From an uncultured candidate division Zixibacteria bacterium (GTDB lineage Bacteria; Zixibacteria; MSB-5A5; GN15; PGXB01), in NCBI GenBank assembly GCA_937925655.1, contig CALAMC010000033.1, positions 1-61,170 of the forward strand: DNA of 61,170 bases, read 5' to 3'. The notes under the pieces are model-generated. The model was given only the letters and a program-made list of their open reading frames with translations. It was not told the DNA's origin and searched no databases. Positions within the stretch are counted from its first letter, which is position 1, and every line of letters starts with the position of its first letter. Position numbers and translations under genes: made by a program. This document shows positions 9,885-18,813 of this stretch, piece after piece.

Positions 9885-10764
9885 TAATCTCCCGAACAAC
9901 CCGCATCAGGTAATCTTTGTAGCTGTTATCGGCCATATTATGCACCAGGCCGTTGAACTGATTGCGATTTATGAATTTCATGCGATACGCGATTTCTTCC
10001 AGACAAGCCACTTTGAGTCCCTGCCGCCTTTCAATGGTGGCAATGAAATTTCCGGCGGCCAGCATACTCTCCGTCGTCCCGGTGTCCAGCCAGGCAAAAC
10101 CGCGGCCGAGTTTAATGACCCGCAGCTTATCGCGCTGCAAATAGGCCCGATTGACATCCGTGATTTCCAATTCGCCCCTGCGCGATGGCTTGAGATTTTT
10201 CGCAATTTCCACCACGTCAGAATCGTACATATACAGCCCCGTGACGACATAATTCGATTTGGGGTGCTCCGGTTTTTCTTCGATGGACTTCACCCGGCCA
10301 TCAGGGGCATACTCGATAACGCCATAGCGTTGGGGATCCATGACATAGTAACCGAAAACCAGCGCCCCGTCCTGAAACTGCCGCATCTCCTCGAAATGCT
10401 TGTAATCGCCATAAAAAATATTGTCGCCCAAAATCAAGGCCACCGGGTCAGAACCGATAAATTTCTCCCCGATAATCAGCGCTTCGGCGATACCACGAGG
10501 TTCGGGTTGTACGGCATAGGAAATATTCAAGCCAAGATTATGACCGTCGCCGAACAATTGCTCGAACTGGCCCCGGGCCGAGGGCGTCGAAATCAACAGA
10601 ATTTCCCTAATCCCGAATAACATCAAAGTCGACAGGGGGTAATAAATCATGGGCTTATCGTGTACGGGAAGAAGTTGTTTGCACACGACGGCCGTGATGG
10701 GATACAACCGGCTCCCGGTTCCCCCGGCCAGGATGATGCCCTTTTTCACCCGATTGCCGGTCAT
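9871..10764 (-). CDS. rfbA: glucose-1-phosphate thymidylyltransferase
   Basis: The product is 297 aa, the usual length for RmlA. It makes dTDP-glucose from dTTP and glucose-1-phosphate. It has the nucleotidyltransferase signature GIILAGGTGSRLYPIT, PMIYYPLSTLML, and ILGDNIFYGD with the catalytic Asp, plus GRGFAWLDTGTTESML. It overlaps rfbB upstream by 4 nt and rfbD downstream, in a tight operon. Confidence 0.95.
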   Translation of the reverse strand: MTGNRVKKGIILAGGTGSRLYPITAVVCKQLLPVHDKPMIYYPLSTLMLFGIREILLISTPSARGQFEQLFGDGHNLGLNISYAVQPEPRGIAEALIIGEKFIGSDPVALILGDNIFYGDYKHFEEMRQFQDGALVFGYYVMDPQRYGVIEYAPDGRVKSIEEKPEHPKSNYVVTGLYMYDSDVVEIAKNLKPSRRGELEITDVNRAYLQRDKLRVIKLGRGFAWLDTGTTESMLAAGNFIATIERRQGLKVACLEEIAYRMKFINRNQFNGLVHNMADNSYKDYLMRVVREINGGG

Positions 10765-11852
10765 GATTCCGCAAGCTTTCTCTTATAGTTTACGTCATAG
10801 TACTTCATATATTCTCCGCTGATGCAACTATTCAACCAGTCCTGATGCTCCAAATACCATTGAATGGTAAATTCCAGCGCCTGGTCGAATTCATACGCAG
10901 GCTTCCAGCCCAATTCGGAGCGGATCCGCGATGAATCCAGGGCATAGCGGTAATCATGGCCGAGCCGATCCTCGATAAATGTTATCAGCCGTTCGCTGCC
11001 CGAAATGCCAAGTTTTTCATCGACCATCCGGCACAGACGCTGTATAAGGTCAAGATTACGGATATCATTACCGCCCCCGATTAAATATGTCGCCCCTTTT
11101 TGTCCGTTGTGCAAAACCATATCCAGGGCCCGGCAATGATCAAAAACATACAGCCAGCTTCGGATATTCTGCCCGTTGCCGTAAACCGGGATTTCGCGAC
11201 GATTAAGTATATTATTTATCACCAGAGGAATCAGCTTTTCGGGAAACTGCCGCGGCCCGAAATTATTGCAACTGTGAGTGATAATGGCATCAAGTCCATA
11301 TGTCTTGATATATGAATGAACAAGATGATCGCTCCCGGCTTTGGTGGCCGAATAGGGCGAACTGGGACGATACGGCGAACTTTCCGAAAAAAACGAACCG
11401 TCATCCCCCAGCGAACCATAGACTTCATCCGTGGATACATGGATAAAACGGATCCCGCGGCCTGTTTCATGCCGGTGACGGGCCAGCTCCAGAAGGTTAA
11501 AGGTTCCGTTTATATTGGTTTCGACAAAATCTGACGGCCCGTAAATGGAACGGTCAACGTGCGATTCTGCCGCCAGATGCAAGACAACGTCAAAAGGGAA
11601 TTCCTCAAAACAACGCTCGAGATCGAGGTAGTCACCAATTGACAGTCTTTTAAATCGATAATTGGGTGCGCCTTCAATGCCGGTCAGGCTGGACAGGTTG
11701 GCGGCATAAGTCAGGCAATCGATATTAACGAACAGGTAATCCGGATATTTGGGGACCAGATGCAAAAGCAGGTTGGAGCCAATAAAACCTGCCCCGCCGG
11801 TTACGGCAATAACTTTGGTCCATTTATCTTTCAACATTTCTCCGGAATTCAT
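10761..11852 (-). CDS. rfbB: dTDP-glucose 4,6-dehydratase
   Basis: The product is 363 aa, an extended SDR enzyme converting dTDP-glucose to dTDP-4-keto-6-deoxyglucose. It has the NAD loop TGGAGFIGSN, HLAAESHVDRSI, HVSTDEVYGSL and SPYSATKAGSDHLV (Tyr-x3-Lys), and NNFGPRQFPEKLIPL. It is the first gene of the rhamnose block and probably of this transcription unit, with about 70 nt to the next upstream gene. No convincing promoter was picked out. Confidence 0.95.
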   Translation of the reverse strand: MNSGEMLKDKWTKVIAVTGGAGFIGSNLLLHLVPKYPDYLFVNIDCLTYAANLSSLTGIEGAPNYRFKRLSIGDYLDLERCFEEFPFDVVLHLAAESHVDRSIYGPSDFVETNINGTFNLLELARHRHETGRGIRFIHVSTDEVYGSLGDDGSFFSESSPYRPSSPYSATKAGSDHLVHSYIKTYGLDAIITHSCNNFGPRQFPEKLIPLVINNILNRREIPVYGNGQNIRSWLYVFDHCRALDMVLHNGQKGATYLIGGGNDIRNLDLIQRLCRMVDEKLGISGSERLITFIEDRLGHDYRYALDSSRIRSELGWKPAYEFDQALEFTIQWYLEHQDWLNSCISGEYMKYYDVNYKRKLAES

Positions 11853-11920
11853 TTTTCATTATAATCAGATTAATATGGCCGGTGGGTTTAGTCAATAACA
11901 ATGAAATGTGCGCGACTGAA

Positions 11921-12592
11921 TCAAACCCAGGGTAAATTGTCGGGCGGTCGCTTGAAAAAGAAGTGAAATTTCCTGGTTGTATCGGGCCATTGCCTATAAT
12001 AGCAGCAGGACAAGCCCAATAATGTTATGCAATATGTTTCACCGACTATATCAAAACCCATCCGGCGGTGAAGCATGATCGACGGTTTATTGAAAATATC
12101 GACGGCACCCAGGGCATGACTTCGATTGTCCCGACCGAAATGTTCGAATTGCAGTTTAAACAAAGGCCCGATAAACCCCTTCATCCGTTCCTCGGGAGTA
12201 ACATAGACGCCATATAGAAAAAAACCGTCTTTGCCGGTATCGACTACCTGCCCGCCATAGCGGACCCACATCTTTCCCTTTGCCCCCCAGCTAATGGCAA
12301 CGACGCAACCGGCCTTTTCGACTATGAAGCAGGTGTCGCCACGTTCCAACCGCTCGCGGGCTTTTTGCGGCGAAATATCGACCGTATGAAGGTTGTTTAT
12401 ATCATCCATAGTTGCCGGGCGGATGCGATAATCCTTATAAGCGCGCGTGACCAGTTTGGGGCTCCGCGTGGATATCAGCACCGTGTGATAATAGCTCAAC
12501 AACCATTCGGGCAGGCGGGCCGAAATCGCTCCAAGCAAATATTCCGGTCCGTATGTTTCCAGCTTATTTTTGGCTTTGGCCATCTGGCCCAT
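11921..12592 (-). CDS. GNAT-family N-acetyltransferase
   Basis: The product is 223 aa. The central part (YRIRPATMDDINNL to ALGAVDIFNKPSIMLHRRMG) has the GNAT fold pattern: an N-terminal strand/helix, then VYVTPEERMKGFIGPLF as the acetyl-CoA-binding loop, then the NKPSIMLHRRMGF tail. About 50 extra residues precede the domain. The substrate is unknown. Position at the edge of the polysaccharide locus suggests sugar or peptide modification, which is inference only. Confidence 0.7.
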   Translation of the reverse strand: MGQMAKAKNKLETYGPEYLLGAISARLPEWLLSYYHTVLISTRSPKLVTRAYKDYRIRPATMDDINNLHTVDISPQKARERLERGDTCFIVEKAGCVVAISWGAKGKMWVRYGGQVVDTGKDGFFLYGVYVTPEERMKGFIGPLFKLQFEHFGRDNRSHALGAVDIFNKPSIMLHRRMGFDIVGETYCITLLGLSCCYYRQWPDTTRKFHFFFKRPPDNLPWV

Positions 12593-12684
12593 ATGTATTT
12601 TCCCTGTCTTTGTGCCTTAAATTTAATAATATGACAGCAAATACCAAAATATGCAAATGACTATTTTACCTGAATCCAAAATAA

Positions 12685-13974
12685 TTAGCGGATCATATCT
12701 TCGGGCTCGATTAAGCCCTTTTTATACCTGATCAGCCTGCGGAAAACATCGAATGGGAAAACCCGCGGCGGTTCATCGAAATCATAAACATATGGAATAA
12801 TTTCCGCTTCACTCAATGCCCCGAATCCAATGGAATGGCAGCCTTCCAGTGTCTGGCGGGTCATATTTTTTGCAATATCGAAGTCAGGATTAAAATATTG
12901 TTGGTCGGGAAGGCACGGCCACATGACATATTTCGCCATATAATAATCCAGTGTGACCGGATCATCGGCCAAACCAACCGTCCGAGCTCGCGTAGCCTGA
13001 CCCTGCCTGGACTCCCAGCCGACCCACTCGGCCGTTGTCAGATAAATATCGGGCTTGCGGCAGCAAGTCATCCAGCCGCCGATCGCCTCGCCCACGCCAA
13101 ACGCCCCATTGGATCCGGAAACATCATAGGAATGCAAATTCAAATAATTGCCGTAGTATCCGATATCGCTTATGCCCAAATGACTCTTAACCGCCGATGT
13201 AATTCCTGCATAATCCTGGCCGCCCCCATAGCCATGATTGTTAAGAGTGGGCACTTTTATGAACTTTAATGCCGGTTGCCCGGAATAACCGTTATCATAA
13301 ACACCGTTTTTAAGATCAATGAGCCGGTTGGAATAGGGGGAGCGGATAATTGGATAGGCCAATTGATAGGCCAGTGAAGTAGTCGGGGAATACCAGATCG
13401 GCCTGACCCATCCTTGCCCCTGCTGCGGCCCGGTTACGACCGGCCATTGATCCGGCTCATCCTGATTACGCCAGATTCTGATCCCGTTTACGTTTCCATA
13501 ACCTTTCCCCTGATAATAGGCGATCATGTCATTGAAATTGTATGGCCCGTTGCGTTCAAGTTCGACTCCGACAGCCGTCCAATATCCGTTGGAACGAAAC
13601 TGCGTGTTTTCCGTGAAAATTATCTCCCCGTCAAAGCCTCCCGGCCGCGCAAGGATTAAATCAATCAACGCCATACAGCAGGCGCAGTTGCTGCCGCCTT
13701 GATTGCCCCATTGACCGTTGGGATTAATAACAACGACGTCGTCGAACCCGATAAAATTCTCAATCCCTCCGAACCGCATCTCTATAACCTTGGCGACATT
13801 CTGCAGGGGGCTTCCGTTTTTGGCCATATAGACAGGGATCCTGTTGGTGGCGAAGACTTCGGTCGGGGATAAAATGGTCCTATCCAGCACATACCCGCTT
13901 CCCAGCAAAACCGGAGTGTAGCGCGATATCAGCCGAAGCATCTCCCTTCTATCTATAATCTTATCCCATTTCAT
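12685..13974 (-). CDS. DUF362 domain-containing protein, probably Tat-exported
   Basis: The product is 429 aa. The leader MKWDKIIDRREMLRLISRY followed by a hydrophobic run resembles a twin-arginine signal. The body contains VAKVIEMRFGGIENFIGFDD-VVINPN, the pattern of the DUF362 family (uncharacterised, often next to Fe-S or redox proteins), and a GGSNCACCMALIDLI segment with three close cysteines. The gene starts 7 nt after the stop of the sorting-domain protein (13982-14791), so the two are likely co-expressed. The function is not known. Confidence 0.6.
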   Translation of the reverse strand: MKWDKIIDRREMLRLISRYTPVLLGSGYVLDRTILSPTEVFATNRIPVYMAKNGSPLQNVAKVIEMRFGGIENFIGFDDVVVINPNGQWGNQGGSNCACCMALIDLILARPGGFDGEIIFTENTQFRSNGYWTAVGVELERNGPYNFNDMIAYYQGKGYGNVNGIRIWRNQDEPDQWPVVTGPQQGQGWVRPIWYSPTTSLAYQLAYPIIRSPYSNRLIDLKNGVYDNGYSGQPALKFIKVPTLNNHGYGGGQDYAGITSAVKSHLGISDIGYYGNYLNLHSYDVSGSNGAFGVGEAIGGWMTCCRKPDIYLTTAEWVGWESRQGQATRARTVGLADDPVTLDYYMAKYVMWPCLPDQQYFNPDFDIAKNMTRQTLEGCHSIGFGALSEAEIIPYVYDFDEPPRVFPFDVFRRLIRYKKGLIEPEDMIR

Positions 13975-13981
13975 TGAAGCA

Positions 13982-14791
13982 TCACTTTAATAACATTAAT
14001 TTCCCGTCGACGTGGTTATTACTAATAGTCAACCGATAAAAATAGACTCCGGTGGCAATATCGACACCTGGCGACCAGACAATTTCGCCTCTATCGGAAT
14101 CGACCGCCGAATTCATCGAGTAAATTGTCCGACCGAGAATATCGAATACTCGGAAATCCAGTTTCTGACCCTTAATTCCGTCGCCGGCATATTTCAGCCT
14201 GACAGAGCTGTTAAACGGATTTGGTGACGGTAAAACCGATAACCGGGCGGAATCATTGCCGGCTTCCGGGGCTTCATGAAAATATTCCTCGCCAATAATG
14301 ATTGAATCAGAAACGGTATAAATCGCTTTATCCGGGAAATGTGCTATGGCGGCATGTGGGGCCAATTCCATCCCGGTTGTCCTCGACATCAGAAATCTGT
14401 ATGTAAATTTCAAATGATCCAAAGGGTCAACGACCGATCCGAGCGAGCTTCTGTCCGTCTTGATTATCCATAAATACGCCACCGAATTCGGCACGATATG
14501 ATTTTCCAGCGGCCCTTGACGGCTGACGAGAGGATTTGCCGCTGAAACGTCATAATAATAATCCAGCAATTCCGCCGTGCGCGGCAGGTTGATCAGAATA
14601 GTAATGCTGTCAACTCCTATTGCATTGTAATTTATAACATTATGCGTAATTGTTATAGTATCGGTTGAAATTCCGGGCGAAATGAGTAAAACATAATCCG
14701 ACTGCACTGTCCCGTCATCCGGGAAAATATAATCTTTTCCCGATACGGGCGATGTCATAAAAAGCAGATATAAAAATAAATTTATAAGCAT
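13982..14791 (-). CDS. secreted protein with C-terminal sorting (T9SS type A-like) domain
   Basis: The product is 269 aa with an N-terminal hydrophobic leader (LINLFLYLLFMTSPVSG). The middle is beta-rich and unrecognised. The last 80 residues carry the sorting-domain pattern: LPSPNPFNSSVRLKY, then FDILGRTIYS, then ATGVYFYRLTISN and a terminal GKLMLLK. In Bacteroidota this domain directs type IX secretion. In other FCB lineages the domain is common, but its export route is less certain. The gene pairs with the downstream DUF362 gene. Confidence 0.75.
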   Translation of the reverse strand: MLINLFLYLLFMTSPVSGKDYIFPDDGTVQSDYVLLISPGISTDTITITHNVINYNAIGVDSITILINLPRTAELLDYYYDVSAANPLVSRQGPLENHIVPNSVAYLWIIKTDRSSLGSVVDPLDHLKFTYRFLMSRTTGMELAPHAAIAHFPDKAIYTVSDSIIIGEEYFHEAPEAGNDSARLSVLPSPNPFNSSVRLKYAGDGIKGQKLDFRVFDILGRTIYSMNSAVDSDRGEIVWSPGVDIATGVYFYRLTISNNHVDGKLMLLK

Positions 14792-14910
14792 TATTAATAA
14801 TCCGGTTCGGGCCCCCGCCTCATTGATTTTTGCGTAGTATTACAGTAATGATACTTATATATCGTGATTTTGCAAGCTAATTTTTGATTAAGAAAACGCC
14901 CGGCAGGGTG

Positions 14911-15951
14911 TCAGGTGCCGAAATCAATGCCTTTCCCGACCGCCGTGCGGAAGGCTTCTTTGAGGTAGCCCCAACCCAGGCCGAAATGAATGGCCGGGTA
15001 TATAAAAATAAGCATCGGGAAAAAAATCAAGCGGCTCTTGATGGCCAAATACAGCGACCAAAGCATGATGACGGCCACATACGGCCTAAACATAAAAGAG
15101 AAGATATTCCCTGCGGCCGGGCTGAAAAACGACAAAATTCCCATAACTATAAGACCCAGAACGAATAAGGGTGGAAGCAAAGTCGCCGGCGATAATGTTC
15201 CGGGGTGCTTGCGGGCTAGTCGGAAACGTCCGGTTCCATAGCGCGACATCTGTTTAAATAAACCGCCAAGGGTCTTTCGCGGGTAATAATAAACTGTCAA
15301 GGCTTTTGATGCAAAAGCCTTATATCCGGCCTTATGAGCTCGGAAATTGAAATCGACGTCTTCGCAGGCATCAAAACGGCTGTCAAAATAGCCGATTTTA
15401 TCGAACACTTCCCTTTTATAGGACGCCCCGGAACTGGTCGGGTTGACAAACTCATCCTTATCGGAATAAATCGTGGAATCAAGGCCATGCCCGATGATTG
15501 ATTTGCGGGCCAGCGCTACGGCTTGCTGAAACATCGTGTTATCCGGGGTTTCCAACAGCTGGGGACGGCTTAATACGGAAACCTTGTTTTGGGTCATAAG
15601 CCGAACCGTATTCTTGAGTAATTGATCATTGTCGATATAGACGTGGCCATCAATAAATGTTATTATCTCTCCCCCGGCCTCGCGAGCCCCGATCGTCCGG
15701 CCACCCGAAGATAACCCGGTGGGATTATCGAGAACTTTTATCCGGCCATCCTTTTTCGCCATTTCGTCGACGATTGCAGCCGTACGATCTTCAGATCGCC
15801 CGATAATTACCAGTACTTCCAGCTTATCTTTTGGATAATCCTGCTCAAGAATAAATTTCAATGTGGCGGCGATAAATGCCTCTTCGTTCCGGATTGGTAC
15901 CACTACCGAAATTTTGGGATATTCAATATATGAAGATTCTGTGCCGCTCAT
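14911..15951 (-). CDS. glycosyltransferase family 2, ExoA-like membrane-anchored
   Basis: The product is 346 aa. The N-terminal GT-A domain opens with SVVVPIRNEEAFIAATLKFI, carries IGRSEDRTAAIVDE and the DGHVYIDND metal-binding DxD-like motif, then CEDVDFNFRAHKAGY. Hydrophobic segments follow (about residues 250-320), as in succinoglycan ExoA. It should transfer a sugar to a lipid-linked acceptor at the inner membrane face. It lies beyond the main rhamnose operon but on the same strand and probably belongs to the same glycan programme. Confidence 0.82.
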   Translation of the reverse strand: MSGTESSYIEYPKISVVVPIRNEEAFIAATLKFILEQDYPKDKLEVLVIIGRSEDRTAAIVDEMAKKDGRIKVLDNPTGLSSGGRTIGAREAGGEIITFIDGHVYIDNDQLLKNTVRLMTQNKVSVLSRPQLLETPDNTMFQQAVALARKSIIGHGLDSTIYSDKDEFVNPTSSGASYKREVFDKIGYFDSRFDACEDVDFNFRAHKAGYKAFASKALTVYYYPRKTLGGLFKQMSRYGTGRFRLARKHPGTLSPATLLPPLFVLGLIVMGILSFFSPAAGNIFSFMFRPYVAVIMLWSLYLAIKSRLIFFPMLIFIYPAIHFGLGWGYLKEAFRTAVGKGIDFGT

Positions 15952-16094
15952 AGTTTAAAATTGACTAATGTAATCCTTCATTAATTCAAAATACGATTAA
16001 AAATGAATCAATAAAAGAGAATTTCGGGAACATTTTTGATTTTTGACTGTCTTGAGAATTGAATCGATTTGAAATTTTATTAGAGAGGGAAAAA

Positions 16095-16613
16095 ATGATT
16101 GAACGCAACAATATCGTAACCATAATGGGCAATCCCGTCACCCTTTTGGGTGATGAAATCAAACCGGGGATGGACGCCCCGGATGTGGAACTGATGGACA
16201 ACGACATGAAGCCTTTCAAGCTGTCTAACTTCAAGGGTAAAGTGACGATAGTCTCGGCGGTAACGTCACTCGATACCGGAACCTGTGATACCGAGACGCG
16301 CCGGTTCAACAAAGAAGCTGCTGCGTTGGGCGATGACGTCGCCATTGTTACCGTCAGCATGGACCTGCCGTTCGCTCAAAAACGCTGGTGCGGGGCCGCA
16401 GGCGTTGATAAAGTCAAGGTCCTCTCGGATTATCGCGATGCCGCCTTTGGAAAGAAATACGGTATTCTTATAAAAGACCTGCATCTTCTGGCCCGAACCG
16501 TGTTCGTGGTTGATAAAAACGGCGACGTGCAGTACGTGCAACACGTCAAAGAGAATTCCAAAGAACCGGACTATGATGACGTTTTGAAAGCGGTCAAAAA
16601 GCTTTTAGCCTGA
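16095..16613 (+). CDS. tpx: thiol peroxidase (atypical 2-Cys peroxiredoxin)
   Basis: The product is 172 aa. The ATG at 16095 follows GAGAGGGAAAAA; a longer reading from 16059 has no ribosome site. The peroxidatic Cys is about residue 64 in SLDTGTCDTETRRFN and the resolving Cys about 99 in DLPFAQKRWCGA, the exact Tpx arrangement. Tpx reduces H2O2 and alkyl peroxides using thioredoxin, normally in the periplasm or cytoplasm; no signal peptide is seen here. It opens a run of oxidative-stress genes and is closed off by its own terminator. Confidence 0.95.
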   Translation: MIERNNIVTIMGNPVTLLGDEIKPGMDAPDVELMDNDMKPFKLSNFKGKVTIVSAVTSLDTGTCDTETRRFNKEAAALGDDVAIVTVSMDLPFAQKRWCGAAGVDKVKVLSDYRDAAFGKKYGILIKDLHLLARTVFVVDKNGDVQYVQHVKENSKEPDYDDVLKAVKKLLA

Positions 16614-16633
16614 TGTGTCTCTATCCCTCCCAT

Positions 16634-16671
16634 AGCCGGTCATGTCTTGTACAACATGGCCGGCTTTTTTT
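16634..16671 (+). terminator. rho-independent terminator after tpx
   Basis: The inverted repeat AGCCGGTCATGT / ACATGGCCGGCT (one G-T pair) has an 8-nt loop and is followed by a run of seven T. It lies 20 nt after the tpx stop, so tpx is probably a single-gene transcript. Confidence 0.9.
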
Positions 16672-16800
16672 ACATGCCCTCCGCGAAAAATTTCCTTCAT
16701 CTGTTGCTATATGAACGCTTTTGAATTATCTTTGGAGTTGATATAAACCATAAAATTGAAGAAATAATTATTAAATAACCGGAACTATCTGGAGGAAAAA

Positions 16801-17259
16801 ATGAATTTCAAATCCACCGACGAGATTCTCGATTTTGCCATTAAAAAGGAACAGGAAGCCGCTGATTTTTATGCCGATTTGGCCAGCAAGGCCACCCAGA
16901 AATATATGACCTCCGTTTTTGAGCAATTTTCGCGAGAAGAATTGGGCCATCGGGCCAAACTGGAAGGCGTAAAAAACGGAAAAAAACTGGTTGCTGCCGA
17001 AAAGAAAATAATCGACCTTAAAATAGGCGACTTTCTGGTCCCGGTCGATACCGAAGACGCCGCCGATCTGACCTATCAGCAGGCACTGGTTGTCGCCATG
17101 AAGCGTGAAAAGGAATCCTTCCGGCTGTATAATGACCTGGCCAATGCGACCGACGACGGCAATGTCAAGACCCTGTTTCTGTCGCTGGCGCAGGAAGAAG
17201 CCAAACACAAACTCCGTTTTGAAGTCGAATACGACGAACAGATTTTAAAAGAAAACTGA
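16801..17259 (+). CDS. rubrerythrin/ferritin-like diiron protein
   Basis: The product is 152 aa, a four-helix ferritin-like protein without the C-terminal rubredoxin domain of classical rubrerythrin. Two paired iron-ligand motifs are visible: EEAADFYADL with REELGHRAK, and KREKESFRLYNDL with QEEAKHKLRFE. These supply the Glu and ExxH ligands of a diiron site. Rubrerythrin-type proteins reduce peroxide or handle iron in anaerobes and microaerophiles. The upstream site GGAGGAAAAA sets the start at 16801. Confidence 0.85.
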   Translation: MNFKSTDEILDFAIKKEQEAADFYADLASKATQKYMTSVFEQFSREELGHRAKLEGVKNGKKLVAAEKKIIDLKIGDFLVPVDTEDAADLTYQQALVVAMKREKESFRLYNDLANATDDGNVKTLFLSLAQEEAKHKLRFEVEYDEQILKEN

Positions 17260-17361
17260 TTTCATTATCGCCATTTGATGATTTCGGAAACTTTTATGCA
17301 ATTGTATTGTTCTCTTAGAAACAACCATGAATAAGAATGTTTCTAATTAAGGAGAAGGACA

Positions 17362-17856
17362 ATGATCAGCAAGAAAATGCAGGATGCTTTCAATAAGCAA
17401 ATTAACGAAGAAATGTTTTCGGCCTATCTCTACCAGGCCATGTCGGCCCATTTTGAAGTCAATAACTTGAAAGGTATGGCGTCCTGGTTTTCTGTCCAGG
17501 CGAAGGAAGAAATGGCCCATGCCATGAAGTTCTACGGCCATATTCTGGAACGGGGCGGGAATGTTATTCTTGAAGCCATTGCCAAACCCAAAAATAAATG
17601 GACGTCCCCGCTGGCCGCCTTCGAAGAAGCCCTCAAACATGAGAAGCATATCAGCGATTGTATCGACAAACTGCTGAAACTGGCCCAGAAAGAAGGCGAC
17701 GCCGCCAGCCACACCATGCTTTACTGGTTTGTCGACGAACAGGTCGAAGAAGAAGCCTCGGTCGGCGAAATCGTCGAGCATCTCAAAATGATCGGAGACA
17801 GCGGCAATGGGTTGTTCATGATTGACCGACACCTGGGTCAGCGTGAGGCCCATTAG
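17362..17856 (+). CDS. ftnA: bacterial non-haem ferritin
   Basis: The product is 164 aa, matching E. coli FtnA in length and in ligand numbering: Glu17, Glu50, His53 (KEEMAHAMKF), Glu94, Gln127 and Glu130 (DEQVEEEAS) are all in place. It stores iron as ferric mineral in a 24-mer shell and oxidises Fe(II) at the ferroxidase site. It has a clear AAGGAGAAGGAC ribosome site. It sits between a rubrerythrin-like gene and an AhpD-like gene, consistent with iron and peroxide control. Confidence 0.94.
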   Translation: MISKKMQDAFNKQINEEMFSAYLYQAMSAHFEVNNLKGMASWFSVQAKEEMAHAMKFYGHILERGGNVILEAIAKPKNKWTSPLAAFEEALKHEKHISDCIDKLLKLAQKEGDAASHTMLYWFVDEQVEEEASVGEIVEHLKMIGDSGNGLFMIDRHLGQREAH

Positions 17857-17889
17857 TCGGACCTGATTATTAAAAGTATTTAGAATCGG

Positions 17890-17919
17890 CCGGCCTTTGG
17901 CAAAGTTGCCAGAGGCCGG
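17890..17919 (+). terminator. probable terminator hairpin after ferritin
   Basis: A 13-bp stem (CCGGCCTTTGGCA / TGCCAGAGGCCGG, one T-G pair) with a 4-nt loop lies about 35 nt after the ferritin stop. The following TTGCATTATATTT is T-rich but not a clean run, so termination may be partial. Confidence 0.6.
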
Positions 17920-17976
17920 TTGCATTATATTTAAAATCGATGTATTTTCCTGCCTAAACATAGTATGGAGTCTAAT

Positions 17977-18327
17977 ATGCCCGAAAGTATAATCGAGAAA
18001 TTTAAGAAAGAACGCCATGACCTGGCCGAGAATATGCTCAAGCATTCAGGAATCAACACCAAAAGGCTTCTGAATGTCGATTCACAGGTGTACAGCGCCG
18101 GGGCGTTGAGTCCCAAAATCAAAGAACTGCTCGGCCTGGCCACGTCGACGGTCCTCCGCTGTGATGACTGCATCATGTATCATCTCATTCGTTGTCATGA
18201 GGAAAAAGTTACGGAAGAAGAACTGGAGGAAGCGCTGGCCATCGCCTTTACGGTCGGCGGGTCGATAACCATTCCCCACATCCGCCGCGCCTGGCGGGCC
18301 TGGGATCAAATGCCCGGAGCGAAGTAA
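17977..18327 (+). CDS. carboxymuconolactone decarboxylase / AhpD-like protein
   Basis: The product is 116 aa. The start at 17977 (MPESIIEKFKKE) is chosen because GGAG lies 6 nt upstream; the in-frame ATG at 17965 has no such site. The conserved core is LGLATSTVLRCDDCIMYHLI with a CxxC pair and a following His, as in AhpD-type alkylhydroperoxidases that use the redox-active cysteines. The stop overlaps the start of the next gene (TAATG). Confidence 0.85.
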   Translation: MPESIIEKFKKERHDLAENMLKHSGINTKRLLNVDSQVYSAGALSPKIKELLGLATSTVLRCDDCIMYHLIRCHEEKVTEEELEEALAIAFTVGGSITIPHIRRAWRAWDQMPGAK

Positions 18328-18797
18328 TGCCGGTTGAAAAAATTATCGCGGACCGGCTTCTGAAAAAGGCCGCGGAACTGTTGGAGGCGTCGAATGATTC
18401 GCGTTCGGCCTTGAAGGAATTATGTCTTCTTTTAAAAAAATCGGTGCCGCATTATGACTGGGTCGGATTTTATCTGGTCGATACCGAAAAACCGGACGAA
18501 CTGGTTCTCGGACCATTCGACGGTGCTCCCACCGAGCATACCCGCATCAAATTTGGCCGGGGCATTTGCGGGCAGGCGGCCGCCACCGGTAAAACTTTCG
18601 TGGTCGATGATGTCACCCGCGAATCCAATTACCTGGCTTGCAGTCTCCATGTCAAATCGGAGATAGTTTTGCCGATTTTCACGCATGGCCGGCTGACCGG
18701 TGAACTGGATATAGATTCGCACACTCCGGCGGCTTTTGACGACAGCGATGAAGTATTTCTGAAGATTGTCTGCGATATGGTCTCGGAAATCATTTAA
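18327..18797 (+). CDS. GAF-domain protein, free methionine-(R)-sulfoxide reductase-like
   Basis: The product is 156 aa, a single GAF domain of the fRMsr size. It has HYDWVGFYLVD, FGRGICGQAAATGKTFVVDD, ESNYLACSLHVKSEIVLPIF and GELDIDSHTPAAFDDSD. Two of the three cysteines of E. coli fRMsr are placed as expected (GICG and LACS); the third, earlier cysteine is not at the usual spot. It would reduce free Met-R-sulfoxide. Its overlap with the AhpD-like gene and its oxidative-stress context support this. Confidence 0.75.
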   Translation: MPVEKIIADRLLKKAAELLEASNDSRSALKELCLLLKKSVPHYDWVGFYLVDTEKPDELVLGPFDGAPTEHTRIKFGRGICGQAAATGKTFVVDDVTRESNYLACSLHVKSEIVLPIFTHGRLTGELDIDSHTPAAFDDSDEVFLKIVCDMVSEII

Positions 18798-18813
18798 TTA
18801 TCAGGAAAAAATT

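Noticed and set aside
17347..18045. Long antisense reading across ferritin
   Set aside because: It is opposite a gene whose every ferroxidase ligand is present and has no recognisable domain; chance opening caused by codon bias.
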